Part shown: positions 35,191 through 35,773 of the stretch, piece after piece
Numbering within the stretch: the stretch's first letter is position 1
How the letters are laid out: the number at the start of each line of letters is the position of its first letter
Assembly (NCBI GenBank): GCA_964627305.1
Contig: CAZVHP010000018.1
Span: forward strand, 1-35,773
From: WJKG01 sp964627305
GTDB lineage: Bacteria; Zixibacteria; MSB-5A5; GN15; FEB-12
Direction: 5' to 3'
DNA length: 35,773 nucleotides
Made by a program: the position numbers and the translations under genes
Notes under the pieces: generated by a model
Seen by the model: the letters and a program-made list of their open reading frames with translations, nothing else
Database searches by the model: none
What the model was told of the DNA's origin: nothing

Positions 35191-35773
35191 TTAGTCAGAT
35201 AGTGGATTGGATTTTACTTCCAATAACTCAATCCAACCTTTTAGGTTGGTTTGTATTTGTTGTTCACTATATAGTGCAAGCACTGAAATGTTAGAAAATG
35301 GGTCCCTTGCTCGACACTCAACACCTATCAGTGGAATCATATCCGTAATCAATGGTGTACTCTCCTTTAAATCCTTACCTTTGGGAAGAAGTCCGATGAT
35401 CAAGAGGTCCGTTGGATGTAAAGGGTGCTTGTTGCGATCCACTTCAGAGATTTCAGAGATATCCGTTCTTCTTGCCGTTATATTGAATGGTGCTTTGTGA
35501 AGTTCATTAAGTACGATTGTCTTTAGTGATCTTGCAGGATTCTGAAGAGGATAATGATTTCCATCTATCTCAGGCTTCGGGTTCTTAGTGTTTGGGATTC
35601 GCGAAACATGAAAACACCGAGAATTGGGCCTGATATGGACGGTATCAGGCATTCCCTCAAGCTTGGCTTCTTTTGCGATCTTCTTCCAAATACACTGTTC
35701 CAATCCTGTCTCCATGTCTGAGTTAATTTCAAAAGGTGTGGAAATTGGCAAAAAAGTAGCGTAGCCTTTCGGT
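35191..35773 (-). CDS. Unknown protein, partial (5' end beyond window)
   Basis: The frame is open to the window edge, so the gene is probably truncated here. A TTG at 35751 is the first possible start inside the window, but no strong ribosome-binding site precedes it and upstream codons stay open. The 186+ residues show no motif I recognise. ECRARDPFSNIS and LLEVKSN could be the end of a nuclease-like strand pair, but this is speculative. The sequence is noticeably more AT-rich than the phage part. Its stop lies 7 nt before the methyltransferase start, so it belongs to the same operon. Confidence 0.6.
   Translation of the reverse strand, partial: PKGYATFLPISTPFEINSDMETGLEQCIWKKIAKEAKLEGMPDTVHIRPNSRCFHVSRIPNTKNPKPEIDGNHYPLQNPARSLKTIVLNELHKAPFNITARRTDISEISEVDRNKHPLHPTDLLIIGLLPKGKDLKESTPLITDMIPLIGVECRARDPFSNISVLALYSEQQIQTNLKGWIELLEVKSNPLSD

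Overview
The window looks like bacterial DNA of moderately high GC. Genes are tightly packed, with ATGA/GTGA overlaps and AGGAG-type ribosome-binding sites. About 29.6 kb is a phage-derived element (prophage, phage-plasmid or degenerate relic). It is followed by about 6.1 kb of a chromosomal-type operon. There are no rRNA, tRNA or CRISPR loci, and I cannot assign a taxon from sequence alone; an uncultured environmental bacterium is the best guess.

Layout. (1) 24-1803, + strand: phage recombination set (Sak4-like ATPase, DUF669 protein, ERCC4-fold nuclease). (2) 1859-6531: repair-type genes unusual for a phage: a NucS-like nuclease and RmuC (both -), then a RecD2-like helicase (+). (3) 6680-11749, -: a small excisionase-type HTH gene directly followed by a 1623-aa SF1 helicase with a fused nuclease, which resembles a defence or conflict gene. 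(4) 11902-16735, +: a large primase-ATPase, then about 320 bp holding ten exact copies of TGCGAAGG on both strands (candidate replication origin), an unknown protein and a small HTH protein. (5) 16818-22840: terminase small and large subunits, split by a minus-strand integration module. That module is a tyrosine recombinase plus a 119-aa partner gene interrupted by a 2145-nt group II intron carrying its own reverse transcriptase/maturase. (6) 22846-26240, -: a cassette of a GIY-YIG-like protein, a DUF6884-like protein, a metallophosphoesterase and a Fic protein, set between terminase and portal. (7) 26435-29628, +: portal and SPP1 gp7-type head protein with two SAP-like repeats. (8) 29617-35773, -: an apparent operon of an unknown partial ORF, a methyltransferase, a B12-binding-type radical SAM protein and a four-gene Liv-type ABC transporter without a binding protein.

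How the parts fit. The ATPase, DUF669 protein, ERCC4 nuclease, primase and repeat array form a plausible replication/recombination module. TerS, TerL, portal and gp7 form the start of a packaging module. Capsid, protease and tail genes are not seen: after gp7 the sequence passes straight into the Liv operon, with a 12-bp convergent overlap. The element is therefore truncated, rearranged or misassembled at that junction.

The strongest single observation is the intron. With boundaries GTGCG at 20941 and AC at 18797, removing it joins two exons in frame into one 119-aa protein. Domain V, a domain VI with a bulged branch-point A, and an EBS1 candidate matching the 5' exon can all be read in the sequence.
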